Source: Ecdyonurus torrentis (taxonomy: Eukaryota > Arthropoda > Insecta > Ephemeroptera > Heptageniidae). From it: a DNA stretch of 64,000 nt. The stretch spans positions 10,052,532 through 10,116,531 of the forward strand of contig OX439137.1 in the NCBI GenBank assembly GCA_949318235.1. The letters run 5' to 3'. The translations under genes were made by a program, and so were the position numbers. Positions 12,529-27,067 of the stretch are shown piece after piece; the stretch's first letter is position 1; every line of letters begins with the position of its first letter. The notes below the pieces were generated by a model. It had not been told where the DNA came from and did no database searches. It saw only the letters and a list, made by a program, of their open reading frames with translations.

Positions 12529-15500
12529 AATATATATATATATATATATATAATATATATATATATATATGTTCCGAAAAAAGATTTAATAATATTTTTA
12601 AATTTACAAAAGTTTCTAATTTGACTAAAATTTGCCACTAAAATTAAAATTTCCACATTTACATGTTATCTAAAGTGGAATAACTTCAGTATTTGATCGT
12701 GTTTTCACAAGTTTGACGTAACTAAACTTTAAGTACAATTTCTTCTTTATTTTGTGTTTATATTATTTTTTATTTTATTTATATTAATTATTATTATGTA
12801 CTATTATATTATATTATATGTACTTTAACTCATATACTGTGCATGTCTAACCAAGGCAATTGCCTTATCGGTTGGATTAAATTAGAATACAATTTTTTTC
12901 ATTTCAAACAAAAATAACTAAAATAAAAATTATTTTTCAATATTATCTAAATTGCAAGATTTCAGTCGGTCACCTACCCCCTTAATTCAATAAGTATTTT
13001 TTAATGATTTTTGAAAATCGAAAAATGATGTCGCGAATGATGCCAACTTCTATGCATGTGGGCATAGGAAAAGTTGACACTCCGTAAACGTCATTTTTAG
13101 ACCTTAACATTTTTTAATTAAATATTTCTAATAAACTCAAATATTACAAATTTGCATATCTATCGTTTCAGGACGATGTCGCCTATCTTAGAATATGCTA
13201 TACACTTACCCCCTGAAAATTTTTTGGTCTTACTCAATGCCGACTTTCTCTTACGCCCGATTATCAGTGTATGATTTGATTAGTAAAAACTAAAATACAA
13301 AGCCACCAAATAAAAATGTATAGACCCAGAATATTAAACATAGAAAAAGGTATACAAAAATATTTAAAACACACCTATTTTATTATTATCACATTTATTG
13401 TTATATAATATACTCTTTTTTTTTTATAAAAATTAAGTTGTTAATACATATATAATTTTTGCAACATGAACTCAAAATTCAACAAGTTTCGACATTTTAA
13501 TGTTGTGATATTTTCGTTGTTCTCGACTGATATTTTTGTTTCAATAATAATTTGAGTTCAAAATTTTTAAAATATATTTTATAATAAACTGCAATATAGC
13601 AGTAATTAATTAATAAGCACTTTCTTAATTATAGATTCAAACATTATAATTTTATATTATACTATATAATTTGTGCACTCGAATCACAGAAAATTGAAGA
13701 AAAAAATGTTTATGCAAAATATTTAGGAATAGTTAAACGAGAATCTAAAATTTTTATGGTTTTAACAGTTGTAAACTTTATGAAATTAGAATCTTTTACC
13801 GAATAAAAAGCAGTGAGTTATCAACTCAATCGTTAACCACTAATTTTGCAACAGTAGAAAAAAAAAAAAAAAAAAAAAAAAAAAACAACTTATATTCAAG
13901 TCGTTTAAAGTAGGCTTAAAATTACGATTAATCGTATAATGTAATGAAAAACATCTATTGAAGACAGAAAAAGTTCTAGTATCAACAATGCAATACACCA
14001 GCAACTTCAAGTCGCATTCACATATATTCAGAATTTTCTGTATACTTTTCACATCAAAATATTTGCTTATATTCAAAACAATACCATTTGAAAATATACT
14101 GCGTAAAATTACGTAAAAAATGAATATGTAAAAATACACTTTTAAATGGGGGATAGACTTTTCTCTCTTCTATTTTGTTGTTAACATTTGTATTTTTTTC
14201 ATCAATTTTCTGTGGCACTTTTGATATTATATTTTTCTATTTCTACAATAATATATTTACTATATTACGATAAACATTTCCTATATATATTTACACATAC
14301 ATTTAATCTACATAAATACTGAGATATATTATTTACATAATATAAGCTTGTTTGTACACCTGTTAACCTGCCCCTAAAAATACTCAAACGTATTTAAATA
14401 TCATTAAGTTATAGTAATTTTTTTATTGTGTCAGAGCATAAAAACAGGGTTTACGACGAACAAGCTTATTTACAATACTCTACTTCTATTAGATAACAAT
14501 TAGGTCTTATAACATATATTTTGTATTGAATTATAATAAAAACAGCGTACATTTGTTTTTTGTCATAATTATTAAAACTATTGATAGAATTTTTAGAGCA
14601 CTTTATTATTATTATTTTCATCCGCTGCCCCAAAATAGTATATGGGGAGTTTTATTATAATTCACTGCGCTGGACTGGGCAAAATACTCCCTGTTTGAAA
14701 TTTATATTAAAATTCATAATAATCTGTTTTGGCCTCTTTTATTTCTTTAAAAAAAAAAAAGTTTGTTTGCAATCTTGATTGACCTTTAAAAAAAAATGTT
14801 GAATTTAATTTTATACTTTAGCAAAAATTAAAAAACTTGAAGGTTAAAAATCATTACTTTTTTTCACAGAGGTGTAGAAATTTTTTCTGAAGTTGCTTTT
14901 ACGTATTTGAATTTTTGCGTATATGTAATATTAATATATATATATTAATAATTCAGTTTATAATTCAAATGAAGATTTATATATAAGTTTTTATTCAGAA
15001 AATCACGTAAAAAATACAATAACTTTTACCGTATTAAAATAATAATAATAATAAAATCCATGAAAATAATAATAATAAACTAAAGCTGTTATAAGTAATA
15101 TCATATTATAATACAAAAAATATATGTACTATACGACCTAAATACACAAACAAGTCAGGTCAGTTAGTTAACATTGTATGTGACAAAATAGGGGTATATT
15201 GTGTGTATGTTGGACCCACTAATATTTTAACATAAAAATAATTATAACTTATTTTTTTAGGTCTTTTATTTTTTACTATTATAAAAATGAATGATTTATT
15301 TTAACAATTTTCATGTACGGTAAAAAATAAACAATATTAATGCATAACTAAATGATTTATGCTACATATTTGCATAATAATTATGCTATATAGCATAAAT
15401 TACGCAATTTATTTTATACTTGTATTTTAAAAGAACTAGGAAAAAATCGTCTTATATATTTAAAAAAGATTCAGTATAGATTCTCGTCACCGCATTTACT

Positions 15501-16550
15501 TTTTTTTTTTTTTTAAATTTCGTTTAGATAAATGATGACCGTTAAACTGACATTTTTTTTTTACACATACATGGACAAAATTAAATTTGTAATAATTATG
15601 CTAGCTTTTTTACAAAAACATTTATCATGACAACATAATTTTTGTAATATTGAATAATAATTTAGGCTGCCTTTAGAATTACGTATGTAAAACAGCATAA
15701 TTAGTTACATAATTATTAAATAGCTTCATTAGCATAAGTTAATTTTTTTTTATTTTAGCCATGTACAGTACAGTTAGACAGCCTTCAAAATTTATATTAT
15801 TAGAAATAAATATAGAATATTTTCTACGGGGGAGAAAAATCAATATATTACTCTTTAATAATTACTCTTTAATAATTTTGAAGGAAAAAACTGAGTTTTG
15901 ACAACAGGGTTTTCAATACTTATTTTTGCAAACTTTCAATGCAACTTATGAAAATATATTTTTTTATAAACAATAATTTTGGGAAAAAAAAAAAAAAAAA
16001 AAAAAAAAAAGCACGAAAATTACAAGATGTATAAATCAGATCTAAACTCTTAACGGACGAAAATAAATACGTAATAATTATGCTATCTTCTTTATAGCAA
16101 CATTAAACTATTCTTCATAACAATTATAATAGATATCATAATTATTAATTTACATAGCATAAATATCTAATCTGTTCCAATTTAGCAATATTTATCTTAA
16201 ATAGCATAAATTATACGTAAAAAGTTATTCATTCCGTGTTCCGTGTTTATTTATAACTTTTGGTAATACTCCAAAAAATAAATAATAAAATAAAATTTTA
16301 AAAAAGACACTAGTTCTATAATATAAATTTTTTACAATTCACTACTTGAGATATATTGAAATATTGAGTTATATTTAAGCTACTTTTAAGATCATATATG
16401 AGATAAATACGGTACTATAATAAGATTTAAAATGGATTAACACACTACTACACTAACATATATTTATTATACATATTTTTGTTCCCACTAAATATTTATG
16501 GTCCGTACTAATTTCAACCTCATAATCATTATAACTTTTACAGTCAATAA
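12529..16550. other. Intergenic, AT-rich, no gene recognised
   Basis: Contains (TA)n to about 12571, poly(A) tracts near 13858-13885 and 15986-16010, and a diffuse repeat near 12960-13160 (GGGCATAGGAAAAGTTG). No supported exon on either strand. Confidence 0.55.
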
Positions 16551-17230
16551 GCAACTTTACATAATCAACATTTGTCACTGGCAAAGGTCATCAGGTCGAT
16601 CACTGGCAAGGGTCATCATTAGTTTTATGTTAATTTTGGCTTGGTATAGGGCTTACCATGTTGAATTGAGGGTTGTGATTTTTGAAATTTTCACTTCAGA
16701 ATTACTCATACACGTTAAATTGCGCATCATCATAAGTAAAAAGCATAACTCACGAAGTATTTAGGACGTGAACGAGCCCCAGTAAAAGGAACAAGGTGAA
16801 AAATGTGCTCAAAGTCGACTCCAAATGAGAGTCTGGGATCTACCAGAAATTTCAATTTCTCAAAGCTAAATTTTTAAAATATTGATCAAAATGACATTTT
16901 ATTAATATATTTGAAATATTAACAATGAGAAACAGAAATTTCTGGTAGAACCCAGACCCTCATTTGGAGTCAACTTTGATCATGTTTTTCACCTCGTTCC
17001 TTTTAGTGGAGCTCGTTCACATCCTAAATACTTTGTGAGTCATGCTTTTTACTTTACGTTAATGTGCCATTTAACTTGTTTAAATATCTCTGAAGCAAAA
17101 AATTCAAAAATCAAAACCCTCAATGGTAAGCCCTATACCAAGCCAAAATTAACATAAAACTAATGATGACCCTTGCCAGTGATCGACCTGTTGACCCTTG
17201 CCAGTGACAAATGTTGATTATGTGAAGTTA
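16551..17230. mobile_element. Long palindromic element, about 680 bp
   Basis: Arms of about 300 bp begin ACATAATCAACATTTGTCAC and end with its complement. A short direct repeat (CACTGGCAAGGGTCATCA-like) occurs twice near each end. Arms differ by scattered changes, so the insertion is not recent. A frame at 16498-16764 is just an arm. Confidence 0.75.
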
Positions 17231-18467
17231 TCTATTATATAATTAAAATATGAATTAATAAAAAATAAATTCTACATACATTTTTTGGACCCTACAGTAT
17301 ATTTTTTAAAACTTTAATTATCACTTTAAATTTAACGATTCTTTAAAATAAAAATTTCTGTGTATTTTTTTCTCAAAAATAATGTTTTTATAATATATTT
17401 ATTAGTCAATATTGTAAATAAATCTTTTAAGTTATTTAATATAATATATTCATTTTATAATTTTGAATTGCTCTACGAAGCGTTTTATTTGCTGGGGAAA
17501 AAAATGTTTGCTTAAAAAGGGATGTCCAAATTTCAACTTAGGGAGGAACCGTCTCTTTGCGCTGTTTAATTATTCAAATAATTTATTAGATACGTATATT
17601 CAATAATATGCATTTTTGTTTTTTGACCAAATGTAAAAATATATTTCATTAAAATTAAAAAAAAAAAAACATTCATATTGTATGGCCCATTTTTCGACAT
17701 ATTTTTTGAGTTAATTTTAGAAGCCACTCTTCTCTTTACAACAATATTCACAGCAATTTAATTGTGAAGTAAATTATATTTACATGAAAAAAAAAAAAAA
17801 ATAAATAAAATAAAAATCGTAAGTTTACGTTATAATTATTCACTATCGTGCAACTTTTTAAATTAATTTTTTTAAATGAATCATAAAAAAATTAATAGTA
17901 ATAAAATTTTTAAAAAATTAAAGCAACTTATTTTCTTTCAAAATAAACCTTTCAATTTCCCTTTTAATTTAAATATCTGGACGTAAAAGTATTATTTTTA
18001 TTGTCTCGCAAACAAATAAACTACTTGCATAATAAAATTTGATACTAATCTGTAGACATTTAAAAATGCAAATTTAAATGAGCTATATATAATATTAAAA
18101 AAAAAAAAAAACTATAAAAAAAAGCAAATTTGCATTTTATTTAAAATCCTTTAATTTTGCACATTATTGCGTCGAACGGGAGTTCTTATGGAGAACTACA
18201 TATATATTTTTTTCCTTACTGAAACTTTCATTAGAATTCCAGTTTAGTTCTCCACGAATTATTAAAATATATAATTTAAACACGCAACTATAACAACTAA
18301 AAAAAAAACTAATCTATTCTTAGACTATATTATATTTACATGTTGATATTAGTCGGCCCCCTGACTTGTTGTGAAAATAATGATAAATTTGTTAACAATA
18401 ATATGGGCTACTTAAACGATGCGGTAACAAACAAACAAAACACCAGAATTTACTATACTTAACTATT

Positions 18468-18557
18468 TAAGGTGAATTTACTTGGAAAAAGTAGAAATTA
18501 TTTATTATTTTAACTGCGTTTTTTTTTCTTTTCAGAATAGTAAATTCACCTTAAATT
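18468..18557. mobile_element. Small MITE
   Basis: TTAAGGTGAATTTACT at one end and its near-complement AGTAAATTCACCTTAA at the other, about 90 bp. Confidence 0.6.
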
Positions 18558-18611
18558 AAATGAACACAGCGAGGGGTTTGGTGAAAATCTCATTTTTCTT
18601 TTTTTACATAT

Positions 18612-18743
18612 CGTCAGGTTGGAGCACAAACCCGACAAACCGTGTATCTACAAAAGCAGCGAAGACGAGACTCTTATCTTTTTGTATAATCATTTGAACC
18701 TTGTTACTTTTGTAGATACACGGTTTGTGCTCTAATCCGACTA
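18612..18743. mobile_element. Small inverted-repeat element
   Basis: GTCAGGTTGGAGCACAAACC and CCGTGTATCTACAAAAG pair with CTTTTGTAGATACACGG and GTGCTCTAATCCGAC. Confidence 0.6.
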
Positions 18744-19870
18744 TAAACATAACCTTTGACCTCAAAAAATATTATTAATTTTATTCAGGCAATATATCCT
18801 TTCAATATTTGTTGAAATTTTGAATGGAACCTGTTAGTTTTTACATTTTTTCTTCTTTTAAATATATCAGATCTATAGTTAATAATACAATTAAGCTGAT
18901 AATTTAAAACCTATAAATTAAAACGTATATTTTTCAAATTTAAAGTCTTAAATTTACCGATATATTTTTTAAGTGGCAGATACGAAGAGTTTCATTAAGG
19001 TGTTGAGTAGTGCTTTCTTTATATTATTATTTTTATTATTGCTTTTAATTTTCTTTTGTAATTTAAAGAAATTTTAAGCAACTTGTTAACAGTTGAAATA
19101 ACAATGGATATTTAATTAATTATACCACAGTATAACAATTAGACTGATAAACACAGAATATTTTGTTTTATTCTTAATCTACTATATGATCAAAATAATT
19201 AATTTCAAGTCCCAAAATACTTGTTTACACCTTAATTTTACGTATTATTTGAATACAGAAATATACATTAGTTGGAAAAAGAAAAATTATCTCTTTAACT
19301 TTGAAATTACATTGGTCGATATAATATGAAGCTCGCTCATATTGTTTAAAAAATCAATGTATTAAATAATAAGAATTAAAAAAAAAAAAAAAAAGTTGTT
19401 CCATGTTTACCGTATTTTACGTACTGCACCTTCCTGTAAAGTAAAATTAGACGATCCTGTAGCATTTTTTTTTTTAATTATATTATTCTAAAGTTTTTTT
19501 TTTTTTTTTTTTTTTCCTCTTGGATAATAATATTGATCTATTTAACTTTAATATTCATTTTGGAGTACCAGAAGTGTTTTTCAATCACATATGCAGCGTG
19601 AGGCAATAAAATAATATAATGCATGCAGCATGTATAGTATAGGTTAATTTGAAAGCATATTATGCAGGTCGTACAAAATACACATTTTTAAAATTGTTGT
19701 AAAATAAATCAATTATATTTTAAAAAATCCAAGAAAAATTAAGTTCTGCTAAATAAAAAAACATTTTTTTTTTACCCCGAATATAGATTTTTTTTTTATG
19801 TTAGATCGTAAAAGTATGTTGAAAACGAACAAATGATTCCAATTTTTTCCCCCTGCAACGGTAATAGATA

Positions 19871-19876
19871 TTTATT
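19871..19876 (-). terminator. Candidate polyadenylation signal AATAAA
   Basis: TTTATT on the plus strand reads AATAAA on the minus strand about 125 bases after the exon 27 stop. Its position fits, but AATAAA is common by chance in DNA this AT-rich. Confidence 0.4.
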
Positions 19877-19999
19877 ATGAGTGAGATTCATATTTTAGAC
19901 CAAGTATTATAACAAAATTCAATATAATTTAGAAAAGAAAACAGAAATCACCATTAAATACCAAAAACTATTTCCCATAAACTTTTTCCCACCACCTTT

Positions 20000-20187
20000 T
20001 TAATCTATAGACAAGACTGACTCTTTGCTGGCTCGCTGTGTGTTCCTTGCTAGTGGACCTCCTAGGTAACTAATTGGGTTGCCAAAAGTACGTTGATAAT
20101 CAGATAAGAAGACTGGTGCTGGTGTTTGGGGACTTTTCTGGCGCCAGGATTTTGTACGAGGGGGTCTTATTGGTGGACTTTCAGGGC
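20000..20187 (-). CDS. Exon 27: distal terminal exon of the long isoform
   Basis: Encodes GPESPPIRPPRTKSWRQKSP, then TPAPVFLSDYQRTFGN and PISYLGGPLARNTQRASKES, ending VLSID and TAA at 20000-20002. Proline-rich PPIRPPRTK looks like an SH3-type ligand (inference). The acceptor is TATTTTTTCAG. The exon is GC-richer than its surroundings, and an AATAAA lies 124 bases past the stop. The preceding intron, 20188-22442, contains a MITE, an MITE palindrome and a poly(A) tract. Confidence 0.78.
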
Positions 20188-22046
20188 CTGAAAAAATAAA
20201 AACTTTGAGTCAATACATTTATAACAAAGATGAAATTTCGTGTGAATGCGGTTGACAAAATTTATGTATGTAAGTTTTTATATAAGTTATAGCAAAAATG
20301 TATTACGTATAGTAGTCACCATGTACGGAAAAATATTTAATGTGAAATTAAATTTAAAACTCAATTTCATAGTTATTTATTTATAATTATAATTGCATAA
20401 TTTATGCTACATTATTGTATAGCAACAACGTTTCAAAGCATAATTCTTTACGCTATTTAATGCTTGCATGCATAGTATATTCATTCGACGGACAGAAAAA
20501 AATGGGAAATAATTATGCTATCTCAATTGTAGCAGCATTATATAATTCGTATAAAACATAATTTATGCCAAATTTTTTAGCGTTTATGTTGCATAACAAT
20601 TAAACAATTATAATTATACAAAATATGTTTTTTAGCTAGTTGAATAAATTACATTATTTTCATTTTCCGTGGAATAACAAAAAGTCAAAGATTATTTTAC
20701 TATATTATGGTGACCAAAAATAAACTTACTAATTTTTTTTTTTTTTTTTTTTTTTTTAAATACAAAAACGATTTATAATTCAAGTATAATATAGACGAGC
20801 TGTGTTTGTAAAATAATCAAAACAAAAATTATCTTTAAGGGAGTAGGGTACCGACGTCAACCATTCGACTCAAACTTTTCTCGTCAAAAAAAAATCTGAA
20901 ATTTTGCACAATGATACTTCAATTTGAGACAATTACAAATATATAAAAATGTTGGGGGGTCACCGTACAAATTAATGCTATATGATTTTTGGAAATTTTA
21001 AGCCCATAAGGCCCAATGTTAATTAAAAAAAAAAAAATTCTTCAGGACGGTCAAACATCTTGAATTTTTTATCACGGCTAGTTGTGACCCTTAGCTACAC
21101 AATGACACCAAATTTAAACCCAAAACACTTCTAGTTTTTGAGATATAAGGTCAGTACCCTACTCCCTTAAACAAAAATTCTTCTCCAGCTCAAGAATATT
21201 ACTAGGTATACATTTTTCTATTTGTTGCGCAAATGCTAACTCAGCATACTCATATGAGTAAGCCATTTACAGAATGCAACTTTTTTTTTTAATCTTTAAA
21301 TGCTCAACTTTGTCATTTTTTTTCTTTACACACAGATATTTTCTTTTTATATATTTTTAAATTAATTTTAATTATACAACTTTCCAACATAAATAATGCA
21401 GTTGCAGTTTTCTTTTCAATACAAAAATCAGTTTGAATTAATTCCGCAGACCAAGCCCAAGCCACATTTAATACATAGACAGCATGATATGAAATCTATG
21501 TAAAACTTTATGTATGATATAGAAGAGAAAGAAATTGATATAAGAAATGAATCAGTAAAAAGAAACAGCAAAGTATTAAAGCATCATTAATTTAAAGGTA
21601 TAGTCACACGAAGCAATATTCACTATAGCGAATTATGATTACATAAAAATTTAACGACTTTAAATGGCGATTGTATGCAATAAAACTTAATGCATGTTAA
21701 AAATATTGCACCATGTAAACACGACTTAAAATACACAGTTGTTTTCATTCATAGACGTCAAGATGAAAAATTAAAATAGAGATTTAAATGTTTGTCTTTT
21801 TCTAACAATTACTATGATGAGTTTGCAATTTAACGCCTATTTTACACGGGAAGTTTTAATGAAAGGGTTTGGCTTTCGTGTTACCCCGTGTTATATAAGC
21901 AGTAAACTGACATTGAAAAGGAATTCGGAGTCCCGGTCGAACCGAATTCCTTTTCAATGTCAGTTTACTGCTTATATACTTATATAACACGGTGTAACAC
22001 GAAAGCCAAACCCTTTCAATTACTATAATCTTAAAATAAAAATCAA

Positions 22047-22089
<43 letters not shown>

Positions 22090-22825
22090 TTAAAAGGTTA
22101 AAAGGTTTGTTGATTTGTAGCAATATTTTCAGTATGCAATAAATTTTATTGCCTGAAATCTCCATAGTTTAAAACCATTAAATGTTCATGCAGTCAAAAA
22201 TATTGCTCAATTATTTCTCCGTTTGAACAGGCCATATATGACTTGAGAATGTTGCCGCAAATTTCTTCTAAAAAAATTGAATATACACACTTTCCTCTTT
22301 TCTTTTCACAGTTAATAGTAAAATGAATAAGACAATCATTTTTAATCATTTCAATAAAAGATTCTAAAAGGAACAAAACATGGCTTGGACTTGGACCTTT
22401 TTTTAAATTTTCAAAATAAATTTTGAAAAAATTAAAGGTCACCTGGTTGTTGATCAGCGGCTGCCATGATTGGTGGAGGTGAAGAAGGTAGAGAAAGACG
22501 ATTGGTTGAAATTGGTGATAATCCGTTGGACTGTATAAAGAAATATAAAATTATATTATTTACTGAAATATTAAAATTAAAAGAAATTTTTACAAATATT
22601 TATAAGATTCTATAATAGTAATTTTGAGAATAATTTCAAATATAGGTATAGTATTTTCTTATCTATAGATTATAAGACTATTAAAAAAAACATTGACATT
22701 TTTTTATTGTGATTTTTTTTCCCTTACGAGAATGGATTGGTTTCAAAATTGCAGTAATTTTAAAGTGAAACGGTCAAATCTGTCAAATTGAAATTGAGTA
22801 AAAGTTAATGAAATATATATATATA

Positions 22826-22912
<87 letters not shown>

Positions 22913-25900
22913 TATTTTCCTCAAAAGATTAATAATAAGTGTTTTTAATTTTCTCCCAAAGATTATCCTAAAGTAAAAGATTACTTTTTAGTAATTGAAG
23001 AGAATTTATTTATTTTCAACAATAAGTTTGAAAAATTGCCCAAAACAGAAAAAAAAAAAAAAACGTACATTTATGAAATTAGTCTCAAAATTTAAGTTTT
23101 TATTGTTTGCTATAATATCTGCTTTTTACAGTGTCTATATTGTATTACAATTTTATAATAATAATTTTGTATATTGTCCTGTATTATGAAAATTTTATAT
23201 GAATTGTCCAAATAAAAAAAAAAATTGTATGAGTAAATTAAATGATTTTTTATGTGATTTAAATGTTGCTATAAAATAAGAATAATAAACTAAAAAAATA
23301 AAAGCATGCGACTAAATATAAATTAAAGGAAAAAAAAAGAAGCTACAATTAATCAAAGGAATAATTCATGATGAAACACTGGCAAAATTAAATCCAATAG
23401 AGTGATCCTTCCGATCAATAAGGATGTTTGAGCTATGAATAAGCATAATTAAAAAAAAAAAGGCATTTTTTTTTTCTCATTTTACGGGTTTCATATTTCG
23501 ACACAAAAGAAATGAAAATTTAATCATTTTAATACCAAAAATTCAAAGCCATATAATATGAGTGGAAAATGTTCTAAAAATGCAAATGCTTAATGTTAAT
23601 AGCGATAATTATGCCGATGATAGTAAACTTCATATAACTAATATATTAATATTCTTTAAAAAAAATTGTTTTTATGATAAAATTCTTATAAAAAAATTTA
23701 TATATTAGTCCTTTGATTAAAATGCATTTTAAAAAACATAAAAAAAGGGTGCTACCTGAATGATAAATAAATTAATAATTTTAGTGCTGTATGGACCCAT
23801 CATCAGGTGAAATAGCATCGTCTAATTGCGAGATAGCAGGCGTGCGCTACACAACACATATAACATGCAACATTTATATATATGTACAGTACATATACAC
23901 ACACACAAAACACATAAAATGATAAACACATAAATATAATACACATACATAATATAGGAGGATGAAATAGAGTAAACAATTTCATATCTTGACTATATAA
24001 TAAAGGAAAAACTGTTTTGAGGCCGACTTTAAGTGATTTCGATCACATCCGCTTCCGTTTCTAGTTACCACGCATGCGCAGTACGTCAAAATGGAAGTGG
24101 ATGTGAACGAAATCTCTTATAATCAGCCTCAAAACAGATGTTCCTCTATTAGTCAATTTACTATGTGAGAATGGAATTTTTAAAGGAATGAGTTGACCTT
24201 TTTTTTCTTTCTTTCTTTTAGAAAGACATCAGATATAGATACATCGATTTTTATAGTAAGATAGCTAAGTAGTTTTATTCACTTAAATAAATTTAAAGTG
24301 AATCTTAAAGGGCCCCTAGCCTCATCAAAACAAATTTCCTCTCAATTATAAATCATGAGATAGGATTACTACAAATACATATATTTTGTGCTTTAACCCT
24401 TCAGTACTCTCGCAAACTGGGAAGAAAACTTGTAAAGTATTGTTTGACACGACGAAAACAATTACACAATATATAGGTTGTGAACTGAATTAAAATGAAT
24501 AATGCACAATAAACTATTCTCTCTATATTTTAAAAAGCAACATAAAAATAGAAAAATGTTATATAATAAATTGCAAAAAAACATAAGCTTAATCCGTTGA
24601 AAAAAGGTTCTGCGATCTATTGTAAATTTCCTAAATTTCCAATAATTCTCTCACCGCGGAAAATTCATAATTGTTTACCCAGCACTATATCTTTTTGGAG
24701 AGCTTTTTCCTTGTTCACCTTTAAATACGGATTAAAAATAAAGATTGAAAATTTGGTTTTCAAATGTTACAAAATAAATAATAATAATAATAAACAAGAA
24801 ATTCCGCAGCAATCGTTTGGTGACTTGGTGACCAAAAACAAGCTTAATAATAAATTTTCCCCCATTACAAAATAAAAACGACAGTTATATGTACAAAGCG
24901 ATTTTAAATTGTTTGACATAAAAAACAATTTTGTAGATGAAAAGATTTTTATATACATCGCAAGTTGTTGTTTTTTTTTTTTTTTCGTTAATTGTTATAA
25001 TTATAGTATTTTTATCGACAGAAGAATAAGTATACTGTACTTTTACACATATACGTTGGTTTGGTTTCTATGAACTGCAAAAACATAAATTACGGTATTT
25101 AATTTTTACAGTTAAACTCCTAATTATACAGATAATTTTAGTAAAAAAGGGTTGAATTAAAAACTATATCATAGAAAAAAATGCATCCAAAAAAAGTCCA
25201 CACACAAAAAAATTAAAAACATCAAAATGCAAAGAATAAAAAAATTAACAACACGTACATGCATAATCCTAAAATATTATTTATCAGGCACTTTTAGTAG
25301 GAAAAAAAAATAAAAATTATGCCTGATAAATTTTTTGAAATAGTTTCTTGATTTTGTCCCCAATTTTGTTTTTAAATTAATAGATAAAATATTCAGGAAT
25401 TAAATAATACGTCTGAACATTTTATCACGAAAAAAATAACACAAAAAAGAAATAGTCATATATAAGAGAATTTTTGAAAAAATTTTAGTATAATAATATA
25501 ATAACAAAACACAACAAATAATAAACAAGGCCACATAAAAAAACGTGCGTATTAATAAATTAATTACATTGAACAAGACATTTGTTAATAACATTAAAGA
25601 AATTACTCACCTAAAATAGTTTTTTTTTTTGATGTTATTATTTTATATTAATTATATATAAAACTAAAAATAATAAAAGGGAAATGTTTATTTCTTAGTA
25701 TGTTTGAAAGTTTTGATTAAAAAAAAAATTTAAATGTGGAAAACAATCATTAGTTTACAGGTAAATGAACTTAATTTGCTATGTAATTAAGTATGCAATC
25801 AAGGCTATGCCTTGGTGTAACACATTAAAAAAAAAATGACATTCTTAAAGCAATTTTCAGTGGAATACAGTCAGAGATTATGTACTTACATACATCATTA

Positions 25901-27014
25901 TTAAATTTAAAAAGTGATAATTAAAAAATAAAATGGAAAAACAGATCACGAAGAAAATTTAAGCTAAGAAATAAACATTTATGTAAAAGGTAAAAGTAAA
26001 TAAAAATAACTGTTTTACTATTCTAATTTTTATGACCATAAAAATAACAAAAAAAAAATTTATAGTGAAATTTAATCACTTTAATCAATAAGGTATATGG
26101 TTTTTCTTAATTAAAGTGACCAAATACTTATAGTTATTTCATACATTTTTGATCATAAAAATCAATGCTTAGGTATTTGCATAAATTTGGTGGCAAAAAA
26201 ATGAAAAAAATTTGAAAGACATGAAATTATAGAATTTATTGAGAAAATGAGCCTTAAAATACTAACAAAGTGCTAGCAGGTGACTGTCTCAATTTAACAT
26301 CGTTTCTTATGGGGGAGTTACACTTTGTCAAGGCTATTGTTTTTATTGATTTCAAATCAATTGGATGAATAAATAGTTTAGGAAAACAGATTGATTGAAA
26401 TTCACGAAATCAATAGCCTTGAGTCTCGCAGTAAAAAAAAATCTAATTTGAGTTATAACTGCTTCATTCCTCGATAAGAAATCAATAAAGACAATAAGAA
26501 TAAAAAAAATCATCTGTTAGCAACTGTAGGGCTCCGCGAGTTGGTTCATTTTCTCACTATAATTCTTCGATTTGCAAGTATCTCTATGATGATACTGTTA
26601 TGATAAAAATATTAGCAACAATGAAAATTAATGACAAAAGTTGTATATTTTAAGCTCATTTATTTGATATAACTTCCATAGCATATTGTTATTTATAGCA
26701 TAATTTTAAATGATAATTAATAACTATTTTGCTATGTAAAGTTACAAAAAAAAATGCAGCACGAAAATTATATTTAAAAAAAAAAAATATGCAAATACCT
26801 ATAAAAGAAATCCACGTAAAATAACAATAATAAAACTATGACGGACGGACGTACACAATAATAAAAATATTTTTTTTATATATTGATCAACTAATTATTA
26901 TTATTTATATCATCATTATATATACATCATATTATAAGACCTCAGAACACATGTAACATTTTTGTATATATATATTATTAATAATAATATTATTTTAATT
27001 AAAACTGCAATTAT

Positions 27015-27067
<53 letters not shown>

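Larger units (their letters stand above)
17231..19870. other. Intergenic DNA downstream of the gene
   Basis: Only two small fold-backs and poly(A)/poly(T) runs are seen. No gene recognised. Confidence 0.5.

Noticed and set aside
16498..16764. 88-codon plus-strand frame
   Set aside because: It lies in one arm of the 680-bp palindromic element; the other arm has no conserved frame.
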